Shown: one piece after another, positions 52,201 through 63,605 of the stretch
Layout: each line of letters starts with the position of its first letter
Numbering within the stretch: the first letter of the stretch is position 1
From: Hydractinia symbiolongicarpus
Lineage: Eukaryota > Cnidaria > Hydrozoa > Anthoathecata > Hydractiniidae
Direction: 5' to 3'
DNA: 64,000 bases
Assembly (NCBI RefSeq): GCF_029227915.1
Contig: NC_079883.1
Location: 4,836,001-4,900,000 of the forward strand
The notes under the pieces: model-generated
Databases searched by the model: none
The model's input: only the letters and a program-made list of their open reading frames with translations
What the model was told of the DNA's origin: nothing
Position numbers and translations under genes: made by a program

Positions 52201-55200
52201 GTCTCAACATGTTATATGGATGTTCAGCTATATTTATCTAAAGAAACGAAAAATATAAAAACTGAGCACATGTTATAAACGACCTTTTCATTTCTAAACA
52301 AATGGTTCAACAGTTCACCTTCTTAACTTGCGGATGCTCAGAATACGCTGGTGGTCCTGGCCAAATGCGATCATTTGGCGTGCCTAACTCCTTCAGAGGA
52401 GAAAAAAAAGAACAAATTGTTCAGTTAACTTGAGCGTTATAGATAATATTACCCAGACTTAAAAAAAAATGTAAAAAAGATCTAACGGTCCAGCAGTATT
52501 TTGAAACTGAAAAAAACACCAACAAAACAATCTCTACAAGCGATAGTAGTTTTTCTAATAAAACAACTGGCGTCAATTAAAAAAAAACACGGTTAAAACA
52601 ACAACAACAAAAATTTATTCGAACCTTGAATATACGATTAATCTGATCAATTTCTGACTTGCCAGGAAACAGAGGTTTCATTGTTAATAGTTCTGCAAAG
52701 ACACAACCAACACTCCACAAGTCTATAGCAGTGCTGTATTCCTAACAAGAAAATATTGGTTCATATCACATGCACATACAGAACATATGAGTTCGTCATT
52801 GCCTAAAATGCACTTTTGGCGCGAAATGGATTAGGCAAATGGTCAAACAATTGAAATTTTTAGTCTGGATTTGATTGCAAGTTTAGCCGCTAAAGTATGT
52901 AACATGCTTTTCTTAAATGTTAAATGAAAATTTAATGCAAAAATTAGAGGTTTTTCCTTTCAATTAAATCTTTCGGCCAAATCTATATTATAATGCTTGC
53001 GACCGTTTGTAAGTCAAATATGGTAGTTGCAAATAGCGAAGGGCTCGCAACTAGTATAGGGTTAATTATTCTAAATTTTGCGTATTTCGACGAAAATCGC
53101 CAAATACGCCAACTATTCTTCACACCAAAAATTTTTGGCATACGTATTAAATCTTACAAAGGATGTTGTTTGTATATGTATAAAGCGATACCATAAAACT
53201 GAAGTGTGCTTCGAATAAAAGCAGTAGGCTCTGTCAATAAAACAAGATGAATGTCTAGGTAAATATTACCTTTGCACCTAGCAGTAGTTCTGGAGCACGG
53301 TACCACAATGTGACAACGATTGATGTATATTTCTTTAGTGGGGAACCATACTCTCTGGCTAAACCGAAATCTCCTATCTAAAAACACAAACTTGCATTAA
53401 TAATGTATCAAAGAATCGGCTACAATGTAATGGATAACTAAACCCCCGGATTACTACACAGAGCCGCTGCAAATCTGACTGAATAGAACATCCTTTGATG
53501 ACGACCTATGAATTGCGATTTCCGGTTACCATCTGTAATGAAAATTTGTAAAAGCGTCTACGCTTTGTAAGTTTGCTCATATGTAAATACCTTATAGTCA
53601 GAAATCTTTCGCGACATTTAAATAAAAATTTTGGGACAATTTCGCGATTTTTATTTTCACGATTCGTTGCCTTGAATTTTTTTCGCGACATTAAATTTTC
53701 GCGAAATTCATAGAGTTACGGAGTTGAGGAAAAACAAAATATGATTTTTAAGTACGTTTTTCTACTCTAGTAATGACATCTGTAAAAGGTCAATGTTATA
53801 ATCAATAAGGTAGCGGAAGAACCTTTATTTTTGATCAAGCGAGGATAGTACAACCTTTCAAACTCGCCTCGGCGTTTGCCTAAATAATGGTATTGAGGTT
53901 AATGTGCCTATACCGGTTGAAAATCGAAGCTTCTCCACTGCCAAGTGAACTTCAATGATGTAACATAAAACAACAAACAAAATATACTCTCGATAAGAGT
54001 TTGTAAAGTGTCTTATGTTTATACGAACATAACAAACACGGATGGCCTTTGCTTTATAGCTTTACACAGCATGATACACCAAATTTCATACAGTATTTTA
54101 GTTTTTTAATCAAACAGATCAAACACGTTTCTTTCATACTCGTCTTCTTCTGATCCCTCCCAAGTCGAGGAATCTGAATATGAGTGAGTTTCGATTTTGG
54201 TACCATCAGGCGAGTGACTTGGACAGACCATTGCAAGGTCTACTTGAAAAAGTTCTTCTCTAAACGTCTGTACTGCGGGTAACATATCAATATCACGAAA
54301 AGTATCAAGTGAAGGAAGTTTAGAACTTCCTAACTTGTCCACGATACTCTCGTAAAGTTTAATTTATTAAATTTTCTGCGGCCGTAAGAGGATTTCATTT
54401 TTACATATCAATTTGGCAACCACAAGAACATCAGATTCTTAGCTGTGTTTTCAAATGTGGAAACCACTGTGACATGTTTGCCGTCAAAACTTGTGATGAA
54501 AATGGAAGAAGAGTGGGTCATCTTTTAAGAGAGATATCACGGAGAACGAAGTTTATCATTGACAGAACAGCTAGTTACTGCTTGTATAATCGGAACTCAT
54601 TACCGACGATCACCGCTAGTGCAAGGGGGCTTAGAAATACCTTGTAAAATTTCAGTTCGTATACTTGGGACTTGTTCCAATTTGCTAGTTTTAGAACGAT
54701 ATAGAGTTTTATGCAATGATCTTACGTCGAACCCAAAAACGAAGAAATTTTAGGGTCCTTTATGGTTAGGGCCTTTGAACCTGAACTGCCGGTGCCACCA
54801 GTGGGTAAAAAGAAGAGGCAAGAAAAACGGCGAAGAAACACACTTGTTGAAGAAGAACCATCCCTTAACATTAGATAATTCTTTTTCAACAGGGCCCGTG
54901 AAAAATTGGTCACCGTGATAATGTGAATGAGAACACTGTTGATTTTCAACACGTTACAGAATCTGTTAGAGTAATAGATTAATTTTCATTTCTTGTCTTG
55001 TCTTAATTATATCTCATCCCCATGTTATATAATGTTTTTATTCAAGACTTTCCCGACCTTTAAAATCAGTCTCGCCATTTACCTAGGGAGGAGAGGTCTT
55101 GTTCTTCATTTCAGCCGGAATAGGCTGAAAATCAAGGTCAAAACCCAGCTCCATAGGAAAATGTCGAAACGAAATCCCATACTGTCTTTTAAACCCATAT

Positions 55201-58200
55201 CCTCCGACCTCTCCTGGCCTTTGGTATCTGGTTAGGAATGTCACTAGGGATAAAAGAATTAAAACTGAAGAGGTTTCATAGATGTAAGCGTTAGACAGGA
55301 AAGTTTAAAAAAAGGAGATCGATGATTTATAACACAAAATGCCATTTAGGTTAACAGGCAAACCGCCTTCTAAAATTGTGTTTAAAAGTGCATTTCTTAC
55401 TTAATTTTCCCGGGTTTTATTAAACTGGGTATCACCGGAATTATTTTGTTGCGAAAATTTTACGTCTGCTACCCTGTGGAGTCTAAAAAATGAAGACAAA
55501 AAGAAAATATCTCGCGGTTTTTATTTTCGCGATTTCGTCAGTTAATTTTTTTCGGGGCATTTTAATATCGCGAAAATGCCCAAAAATCGCGAAAATTAGT
55601 TGTCGCAAAAATTTCTGACTCTAAGGTATAACAGGGACAGGGACTAGAAAAGTGTGGAGATTAACATAAACTTATAACATCTGTATCAAAATAAACAGAC
55701 ATCCTGGCTCGGAAGAAAATTTGTGAGCTTTTTGCACTATGGCGGAAATTGCAGCCAAAGGAAAACGAGCCTTCGGAGATACCGTCGTAATTTACGCAAA
55801 ATTAATCTCGAAATGTGACTTTTTTTTAAAAGAAAAAACCTTTTTAAAAAAATTCGACTGATAACTCGAATTTAGTTCTTTCGGATTCTATGGCATTGGG
55901 CAGCCGTAACACTAGACATCTAAAACAACAACACGCGCAACAACCATACAATCTTAGATTGAGCTTTTAGTTAAGCCCAAACTTGACCTAAAAAATTGAA
56001 AAATTTTTACATGTCTAAAATCTAAAAAAATGAACTCACGCCCACCGAAGAGTTAACAACTTCGCAAACCCTATAGCCTGACATCATATTTATTTAAATT
56101 TCCTTCCGCATAAAAAATTGTAAAAGTTTAATTACCTTTAGTATTCCTTTATGACTTAGCAGTAAATTGGATGCTTTAATATCTCGATGTAAAATCCAGT
56201 TATCATGCATGTGCCTCACACCACGTAATAGCTGTGACATTAACGTCTTCACTTCGCCTGGATGAATAAGAGTACACAACATCATTCATTGCTGAAGAAA
56301 GAAAGGGTTGCGGGAAAAATATGATTGCGGAAGAAAAGAATGGGGGAGAAAAGAATGGGGAGAAAAGAATGGGGAGAAAAAATGGGGACTTAATGTCTGC
56401 GGATTTGCTTCGTATTTCCAAACTTAAATCCGAATGTCTTAAACAAGGGGAGACATTCGAAATATTTTAACTCGCATTTTAACTTATTTTTGGCTTAATT
56501 GCAATGCTCTAAATTCAACACACTTTAGAAATACGAAAAAGCTGAATCAAAGCTACATACTATGTCACAAATTGTGCATGCGCATTTAATCACTCCGCAT
56601 TTAATCACTCCGCATTTAATCACTCCGCATTTAATCACTCCGCATTTTGTCCGCAATTCTCAAAGTCCTATTCGCAAACTTCGCAAAAATTTCGCAACCT
56701 TTTTCTTTCTGTAAGGTAGCTATTTATTTATACCGTATTTTCTCCAATAAACGCATTGGGCGTTTATAAAGATTTTGAAGATTATTAAGGGGGCGTTTAT
56801 TTACAAAAAATTTTTTTGATATGCAAGGGATTTTTTATATATTCTCAATATTTACAAGGTCATCTTCTTCTTTATCAGTCAATTAAATTCTCTTCAATAT
56901 TGGCACCATCAATATTTGAATCAGTTTGGTCGAAGTGGTTTTCTAATAAACGCCCACTTTCATCAAACTAGGTTGGGGGAGGGGGCGTTTATTAGAGAGG
57001 GGCGTTTAAAAGAGAGGACTGTTTAATGGAGAAAATAATTTACAAGTGTAGAAAATATCTTATTAAAACATACCGACAAGAAAAGGCTGTGTCATTGTTT
57101 CCATGAGTGATTTTAAATCGTGTTCCACATAATCCATGACAATGTATATCTTATCCATATTACTACCAACAACTATCTCCTAAAGTATAAAGAACTTTGA
57201 TTATGTTAATTGCAGAAGAGATCAATGCAACACTAAAAAAAAAAGTAAATCAAGCTTACTCTAACAGTCACAATATTTGGATGTTGCGCTTTTAACAGTG
57301 TGTTTATCTCTCTTAATGAAGTTATAGGGAATCCTTCTTTTTCTCGCTCCATTTTTAATCTTTTTAAAGCTACAATTTTATCTAAAATATAAATAATTTA
57401 TCACTGGACACGCCCTACAGCGCACTTAGAATCACTAGGGGTTATTTTTTAATTTTAAGCAGAGCAGACATATATAAATGTTTAAACAATTGTATGTACA
57501 TGTCAACAACTTCGGGTTACCATTTCTAAAAAACGATATAACTAAAATCAGTGAATCTATTACAGTAAAAAAAATATTTTTTTACCTGTGTACTTGTCCT
57601 TAGCTCTGTATACAACACCATAGGTACCTTCTTCGATACGATTTAACCAGGTGAACTCCTCCACATTTCTACACCCTTCAATAGCAGGAAAATACGATCT
57701 TTTTCTTTGAGGAGTGGGTGAGCGCTCAGGCGTTGGGGAGCGTTCAGGAGTAGGTGAACGACTTGGGGTATTGCTGATGGAAGAGGCGGAAGAGAGTTCA
57801 GCTACTTGTTCAGGAGACTGTTCTGGACTTGATGGAGACTTTTCGATTTTTTCTGGTGAGGAGTGTGCTGATGCATCTGATGATATGTCATCATACGAAG
57901 TTTCTTTTGATTGTATCTTCTCAGGAACGGGCGATTTTTTAATTGGGATTGTTTCTACAGACTTCTTTTCCTCCACTTCAGGTCTCTCCTCCTCACTTCT
58001 ATGTTTTCTTTTCTTTTTCTTTCTAGACTTTTCTTCTGCTCTACGTGATTTAGATTTGTCTTTTTTCGAAATGTCATCTTTTTTAGGATTTTTCTCACCC
58101 TCTATATCAGACGGTGAATTTTTATGTTTTTCTTTTGATGATTTCTTTTTATAATCATTACTTTCTCGTTTTGAGTCTCTATTTTTACTTTCATAGTTTT

Positions 58201-58686
58201 CTTTCTGCTTAGAATGTTCCCTTGACCTTTCTCTATCCTTACTGCGATTAGAGTCCTTGCTTCGATCATGCAGAGAACCACGCTCTCTTGTATCTTTCAG
58301 CTTCTGTTCACTACCAATCCGTTTCAATAGATGCTTACGCAAGTCATCAGGGTGATCATTTCTCCTCTCTACTCTGCGATGTCTATCATCAAGTTCCGTA
58401 TCAGAACGACTTCCACGCCGTTCATCAAAAATATCATAGGGGCGTTTCCTGCTTTGATCCTCTCTTGGGCTGTGCTTACCCTTGTGAGAGGAGCGGTCTT
58501 TTTCTGGTGAATTGTATTTTTTAGGACTTTTTTTGTCATTATCACAAGAGGTTTTTGATTTGATTTTTTTAATTTCCTGTTGTTGTGGTGTGTTGATTTC
58601 TAAATGATCAATCTCGACCTCTTCTTCTTCTTCTTTTTCTTTTTTATCCACAACTGCAGCAACAGTTTGTTTTTTACTCACAGGTT
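49239..58686 (-). CDS. Cyclin-dependent kinase 11 (PITSLRE kinase), 5' end not found
   Basis: Exons 5' to 3': 57586-58686, 57260-57381, 57074-57179, 56136-56257, 53270-53377, 52625-52741, 52319-52390, 52152-52237, 50210-50276, 49697-49822, 49239-49322. The joined frame is open for 703 codons; the first exon begins with a split codon, so at least one upstream exon is missing. CDK11 with cyclin L phosphorylates splicing and transcription factors. The N-terminal 310 residues are Lys/Arg/Ser/Glu-rich, with three SPTPERSP-type repeats. The kinase domain has the P-loop [15 protein letters not shown], the diagnostic PITSLRE helix, a catalytic loop [11 protein letters not shown], and [11 protein letters not shown]. 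The C terminus KGLGFNLKF matches the CDK11 end. Intron 53378-56135 holds a transposon-like unit. Apart from the missing start no break is seen. Confidence 0.95.
54106..54342 (-). CDS. Unrecognised 78-aa acidic ORF inside the inverted-ended unit
   Basis: Starts [20 protein letters not shown] and ends in an acidic Ser-rich tail ([15 protein letters not shown]). No family recognised. It could be the remains of a transposon protein or chance. It lies convergent to the HIRAN-like remnant. Confidence 0.3.
   Translation of the reverse strand: MDKLGSSKLPSLDTFRDIDMLPAVQTFREELFQVDLAMVCPSHSPDGTKIETHSYSDSSTWEGSEEDEYERNVFDLFD
54385..54730 (+). pseudogene. Decayed HIRAN-like transposon protein
   Basis: Plus-strand reading [13 protein letters not shown], then [19 protein letters not shown] and REISRR in one frame, then in another frame [15 protein letters not shown]. 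This order (RGFHVY, FAV, VGHLPREIS, GGLEIPC) is that of a repeated, HIRAN-like protein found many times in cnidarian genomes and in some other invertebrates, recalled from general knowledge. One or more frameshifts and a stop break it. Confidence 0.5.
56328..56395. repeat. Purine-rich tandem repeat, unit about 14 bp
   Basis: About four copies of gaaaagaatgggga. On the transcribed strand it is a pyrimidine tract upstream of the CDK11 exon at 56136-56257. Confidence 0.75.
56581..56640. repeat. 15-bp tandem repeat, 4 exact copies
   Basis: Four exact units of cgcatttaatcactc followed by a partial unit cgcattt. It lies in a CDK11 intron. Confidence 0.95.
56733..57042. mobile_element. Short MITE with inverted ends, pogo-like
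   Basis: Left end cgtattttctccaataaacg and an inverted right end with ggagaaaataa; internal gggcgtttat / ataaacgccc pairs repeat at both ends. The right end is less well conserved and the boundary is uncertain by a few bases. It lies in a CDK11 intron, 31 bp from exon 57074-57179. Confidence 0.6.
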
Positions 58687-59772
58687 CTAAAAAACAATGA
58701 GTATCTAAAATTTTAATTTTTACACAGCAAATACTTCAAAACCTAAGAATATCAGCTACCAAAAATTTCAATGAAAAGTGTTTTTTAAAGTATCTTATGA
58801 CCTATAAAAGAACTTCTCAAACTTAAGCTTTACAACTAACGTCACCATCATTTGTCAATTTAGATTTTCTCTAAAAGAAGGCAAAAAATTCGACTATATA
58901 TATTTTTTTGTTGAATAACATATTTGTCTACTAATACACATCATAGTGGTTCTATGGAACACTCGGAACATAACTAATTAGACTGAGCAAGGTTTATTTT
59001 GGTCATAAGACCATTGAATATTGTAAATGGTTAAATGTCGAGATTATGAAAGAAAGCAATAAAGCTTTCCTCGCATTCTGATTGGCTTAACGCTTTTCTT
59101 GACAACATACACAATATACAACTGCATGTAGCTAAGAGATGTAATACAATAACAGTCTTCTTATATTTTAAAGTCACGGCCTTTAAAATATAAGAAGACT
59201 TAGGTCTTAACCCGAATTGGTCCCAACAAAAGCATGTTTACTAACTAACTTGCACACATATGCATGGAATCCTTTATGGCTGCTGACACCAAGTATTTTT
59301 CACTACATGAGTACTTTGGGCCACAATGGAAACAATTTTTTAAAGCTATATCCACCTAGTCCGAAACAGAAAAGTAGATGACGTCATCAAAAAACTATGC
59401 AACCATTCCTCAAACTGACATGATCCCATATATTTTCTTGGTCAGAATTTTAATACAATAGAAGGAACCGGTTAACTAATTTCTAAAACCATTTTTTTTT
59501 TACATTAGTGGGTCTTTGCTGATGTCAGCAGTATTATTAAACCCTTATCCCTTTTTTGAAAGCACATGATCCTATATATTATTTGATCAGTTCCAAGCTC
59601 TTAACAATAGACAAATTCTTAAACCTTTATCTTTTTCATTGTTCTTCTGCCTATGTGTATTTTTCCATGGGCTTATCGACTAGTAAAATGGAATATTTCG
59701 ACAATTATCTTTTGACGCAAATGGTACTGCTAAGATATCATATCAAACATGTATCAAAGATACCAATAGTCT
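58687..59772. other. CDK11 intron or upstream region
   Basis: The splice acceptor at 58687 means transcription continues to the right, but I find no convincing upstream exon here. It holds a perfect hairpin at 59154-59200. Confidence 0.5.
59154..59200. repeat. Perfect 20-bp inverted repeat, 7-nt loop
   Basis: Arms agtcttcttatattttaaag and ctttaaaatataagaagact with loop tcacggc. Confidence 0.95.
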
Positions 59773-59794
59773 CAAGTAGTAGTAGTAGTAGTAT

Positions 59795-61068
59795 TTATTT
59801 GCTGCTATATAGATTGTACAGTACTAAATAATACATAAATGTGTAAATGTATATAATGTTGTATGTTGAAAAAATAAAAATAATACAATACAAGCTATAG
59901 CAGTCAGGAGACCGACCACTAGCAAAAGCTAATCTAAGGAGGCCACCTTTAGGTATAGTTTCAAAACTATTTTTGTTTATGTGCAATATGCAAAAAAAAA
60001 AAAAAATGTGATTTTTGTGATTTTTTTGGAGAAATGTACAGGTAAATAATTTAAGTCTAGAAAGACTAACTGAAGTAAGATCAATAGAATTGAAATGCTT
60101 TTGGAGAGAGTTCCAGTTTTTTATAGCTTGATAGTGAATAGAATCCGTATCATATGTTAAAGTCCTAATGGATGGTATAGAAAGAAGTTTGTAGGAGTAT
60201 CCTCTAGTTACATGAGTATTTGGCAGATAAGTCAGATTGAAAGAATTTTGTATATACGAAGGAGATAAGTTGTTACGAGTTTTATACACTAAGAAAACGT
60301 TTAATGTGAAAATTATATCAGCAAGGGGAGGTATATCAAAAAGTGGTTGAGAGTGGGCATAGTAATCAGAAAAAGTTATGAGGTGAACTGCAGATTTTTG
60401 TAGTTTAAAAACACGAGAGTTGAGTGGAAGATTTTGACTCCAGACTTGGGTTGCATATGATAGATGGGAGTGAAAAAGGGCAAAATATACAGTGCGTAGG
60501 GTTTTCTGAGATAAGTGATAACGCAATTTTGAGAGAATAGCATTGACTCTACGAAGTTTAAGAGCAAGACTGTTATAATGATAGAACCAGCTTAAATTTT
60601 CATTCAAGTAAACCCCCAGGTATTTGACTGAAGATGAGAGTGAGAGACGTTTACCACCTAGTTTCAACTTGATGTCATAGTTAATTTTTTTCCTCATATT
60701 TCTGAAAAGGATAACTTCTGTTTTGTTCACGTTAAGAGCTATCTTATTAGCATTTAGCCATTGTAGTAATAGTTTTAGATCAAGGTTAACTTTCTTTTTA
60801 ATAATGCTAAGATCTGTATGAGAAAATAGGAGACAGGTGTCATCAGCAAATAGGAAAGTTTCTGAGCTAATTACTGCATCAGAGATGTCATTGATATAGA
60901 GTAAGAAAAGGAGGGGTCCTAGAACAGAACCTTGTGGTATGCCATTTGGAATAGATTTGAGATTAGAACTGTGGCCATTGATAGACACATACTGGTTACG
61001 ATTGAGAAGGTATGATTTAAACCATTGCTTAAGCAAACCTCTAATCCCATAATGATTTAATTTGGATT
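59795..61068 (-). pseudogene. LINE reverse transcriptase, C-terminal part
   Basis: Open for 413 codons from an internal Met. It has GIPQGSVLGPLLFLLYIND, the catalytic FADDT box, the thumb region LNVNKTEVILF and a long C-terminal region. Frame-related homology continues upstream to 61068 (LNHYGIRGLLKQWF). After the RT fold the last 60 codons are low-complexity. It is cut off from its N-terminal half by the inserted LINE. Confidence 0.85.
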
Positions 61069-63034
61069 TGCAGATGTGTTAAGAAGGGAAGACCAGCGCA
61101 ATGAGATATTCAAGATAGCAAAGCAAATGAAGAAGACTAATCAAGATGTTGTGGGTGAGATGTGTATACGTAATGATGAAGGTGTTTTGGCTAGCACAGA
61201 GGAGGAGAAAAGGGTAGCTTGGAAATATTATTATCAGAGGTTGCTTAACACTGAGTTTGATTGGGATGAGGATAATTTGTCTGATGATGATGTTGTAGAA
61301 GGGCCAGCTATGCTGATCAAGACAGAATCATCATCATTCTCGGCTTAACGTCCGTTTTCCATGCTAGCATGGGTTGGACGGGGTATATTAATGACCCTCT
61401 TCCAATCTGATCTAGACTGTGTTAGATCTAAACTCAACTTCCTCTCTATCAAGTCTGTTCTTATAACCTCCTGCCAAGTCTTTCTCGGTCTGCCTCTGGG
61501 CTTTGCCCCAGGAACTATCAAGTCTCTACACTTTCTTACCCAATTATCCTCCTCCATTCTTTCCAAGGTAGTGGAGGCTATTAGGAAATTGAAGATTGGC
61601 AAGGCTGCAGGAGAATCACGTATTGTTGCAGAGATGGTAAAAGCATCTGGATATATTGGAGTTGAGCTTATTACAAGTCTTGCTAATCAGCAAGGATGGT
61701 GCTATTCTGAGTGAGTGGTAGTCGGCAGTCGAGTGTAATAGTGAATTGTTTCAAGGGCAAGAGTGATGTATTAGAAAGAGGTAACTATAGAGGTTTGAAG
61801 TTGGTTGATCAAGTAATGAGAGTTATTGAAAGAGTGACTGATAAGTTACTTAGAGAAAGAATTGATATAGATAAGATGCAATTTGGTTTTGTTCCAGGGT
61901 GTGGCACTACAGATGCAATATTTTTACTCAGACAGCTTCAGGAAAAGTATTCAGGAAAGAGAAAGAATCTCTATTTTGCCTTAGTAGATTTAGAGAAAGC
62001 TTTTGATAGAGTGTCACGAAAAATTATTTGGTGGGCTATGAGAAAATTAGGTGTGGATGAGTGGCTACTTACGATGGCACAGTCTATGTACAGCAATGCT
62101 AGAAGTTGTGTCAGGATTAACGATTCACTTAGTGATGAATTTAGTGTAAATGTTGGTGTACATCAGGGTTCTGTACTTAGTCCTTTGTTGTTTGTTCTAG
62201 TCTTAGAAGCGCTGTCGAAGGAGTTCAGAACAGGTTGTCCATGGGAATTATTGTATGCAGATGATTTGGTTCTCAAAGCAGAGTCGATGGAAGAATTAGT
62301 TGAAAAGTTCTAGAAGTGGAAGAAAGGACTAGAAGAGAAAGGGCTAAGGGTGAACACAGCCAAGTCTAAAGTCATGATTAGTAGCACTGCAGCCAAGTGT
62401 GACCTTGTAGTTGGAAAGGGGTTGGTAGTAACTCAATTTTTTGTCAGACTTGCAAGCATTGGGTACATAAAAAGTCCAGTAGTATTGGTGGAAGGTTAAG
62501 AGCTGACATCCAGTTTGTATGCAAGCGTTGCAAATGTGAGATTATAGAGAATGAAGTATTTCCAGCTTCAATGATGTACAACAGTGGCTCGTTAGAGATA
62601 GTTGAGAACTTCTGTTACTTAGGTAATATGTTGGTCAGTGAAGGGGGTGTTGGAAGAAGTGTTACTTGCAGGATAGGTTCTGCTTGGAAAAAGTTCAGAG
62701 AGTTACTTCCTTTGTTGACTAGCAGAGTCTTGTCAATTGAGTTAAAAGGTAGGTTGTATGAGGCCTGTGTAAGAAGTGTTACGTTGTACGGTAGTGATAC
62801 ATGGGCAGTGAAGCAGGAAGATCTTGACCGTTTAGAAAGGAATGATATGAGAATGGTTAGGTGGATGTGTAACGCCAGTCTGAGAGACAGAAAGAGTTCA
62901 GATGAGCTAAGAAGCAGGCTAAGTATCCGTAGAATTAAAGATGTTATCCAGATAAGAAGATTGAATTGAGTGACGCACTTGAAAAGAATGGAGGGGAATA
63001 GTTGGGTAAGAAAGTGTAGAACCCACATGAGAAA
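61069..63034 (+). mobile_element. RTE-like LINE inserted in the jockey/CR1-like LINE, rearranged
   Basis: Plus-strand pieces: an N-terminal linker region (EDQRNEIFKIAKQMKKTNQ, 61076-61320), the RT fingers (VVEAIRKLKIGKAAGESRIV, from 61569), the palm with LVDLEKAFDRVS and YADDL (61711-62313), an in-frame TAG at 62311, and a C-terminal region to 62969. It lacks the 5' end and about 200 bp of the 3' end. A 3'-end fragment of the same family lies inside it in opposite orientation (61326-61568). Frameshifts make it inactive. Confidence 0.85.
61326..61568 (-). mobile_element. Inverted 3'-end fragment of the RTE-like LINE
   Basis: On the minus strand it runs from cttggaaagaatggaggagg through the ORF end HASMENGR to ccgagaatgatgatgattc, the usual tail of the family. 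The translated part is the same as in the copy at 22371-22592 except for the last residue. It splits the RT between the linker and fingers, so it inserted later than that RT. Confidence 0.85.
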
Positions 63035-63202
63035 TGTCCTTTGTCTAGGGCTGAGCGAATTTGGTCAGTGAGGCTGATAAGTGCATGAGAGGTGGAATAC
63101 TTACTTTGAAATTCGAACTGTTTGTTAGTAATTATGTTATGTTTATTTAGGAAGGATGTTAATCTAGAATGTACAAGTTTTTATCTATTTTTATTATATT
63201 TA

Positions 63203-63605
63203 CTAAATTTTATCTATGTTGGAAAGAAGAGATATCGCCCTGTAGTTAGTGACTTCAAAAGGGGAACCTTTGTTTTTAAAGATGGGGACCACTTTAACTA
63301 ATTTTAGTGCATTGGGAAAAATACCTGTTTCCAAAGAGAGATTAAATATATCTATTAAGATTTTAGATATGTCTATTAGGAGAATATTCAATACTTTATT
63401 TGGAATACTATTTGGTTCAGTTGCCTTGTTTGGATCCAAAGATTTTATTATTTTTATTACCTCATGTTTCTTTATTGAAGAAAAGAAAAGGGATTTAGCA
63501 GAATGGTTGTTAAGAAAATGTTTAAAAGTTTTATTAGAGAGTGGGATATGTTATTTTGCCTGCTATGGTAGTGAAATAATTGTTGATTGTGTTACTTAAT
63601 ATCAG
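63203..63605 (-). pseudogene. LINE reverse transcriptase, N-terminal part
   Basis: Carries TINNYFTTIAGK, DPNKATEPNSIPNKVL, VVPIFKNKGSPFEVTNYRAIS and LLSNIDKI, typical of the fingers of jockey/CR1-type RTs. A stop and frameshift follow; homology continues to 63035 (KLVHSRLTSFLNKHNIITN, then GHFSCG). Confidence 0.8.

Larger units (their letters stand above)
53590..55626. mobile_element. 2-kb unit with inverted ends and TA flanks, in CDK11 intron
   Basis: The left end ccttatagtcagaaatcttt and the right end inverted (ccttagagtcagaaattttt) match over 27 bp with about 4 differences; both are flanked by TA and are followed by cgcgaaa-rich sequence. It could be one DNA transposon or two inverted copies of a short MITE. 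A decayed HIRAN-like reading and an acidic ORF lie between the ends. No transposase seen. Confidence 0.5.
59773..63605 (-). mobile_element. Jockey/CR1-like LINE, 5'-truncated, interrupted by another LINE
   Basis: Two pieces on the minus strand, 63035-63605 and 59773-61068, read as one reverse transcriptase with a gap where 61069-63034 lies. The 3' end is marked by an (ACT)n tail (59774-59792 on the plus strand as agt units). The 5' end, with any endonuclease, is missing. The joined reading lacks about 15-20 residues at the break, around the first catalytic Asp motif, so the interruption also removed sequence. Confidence 0.85.

Noticed and set aside
57714-58154. 146-aa + strand Ser/Phe-rich ORF
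   Set aside because: Antisense of the Lys/Ser/Glu-rich N terminus of CDK11.
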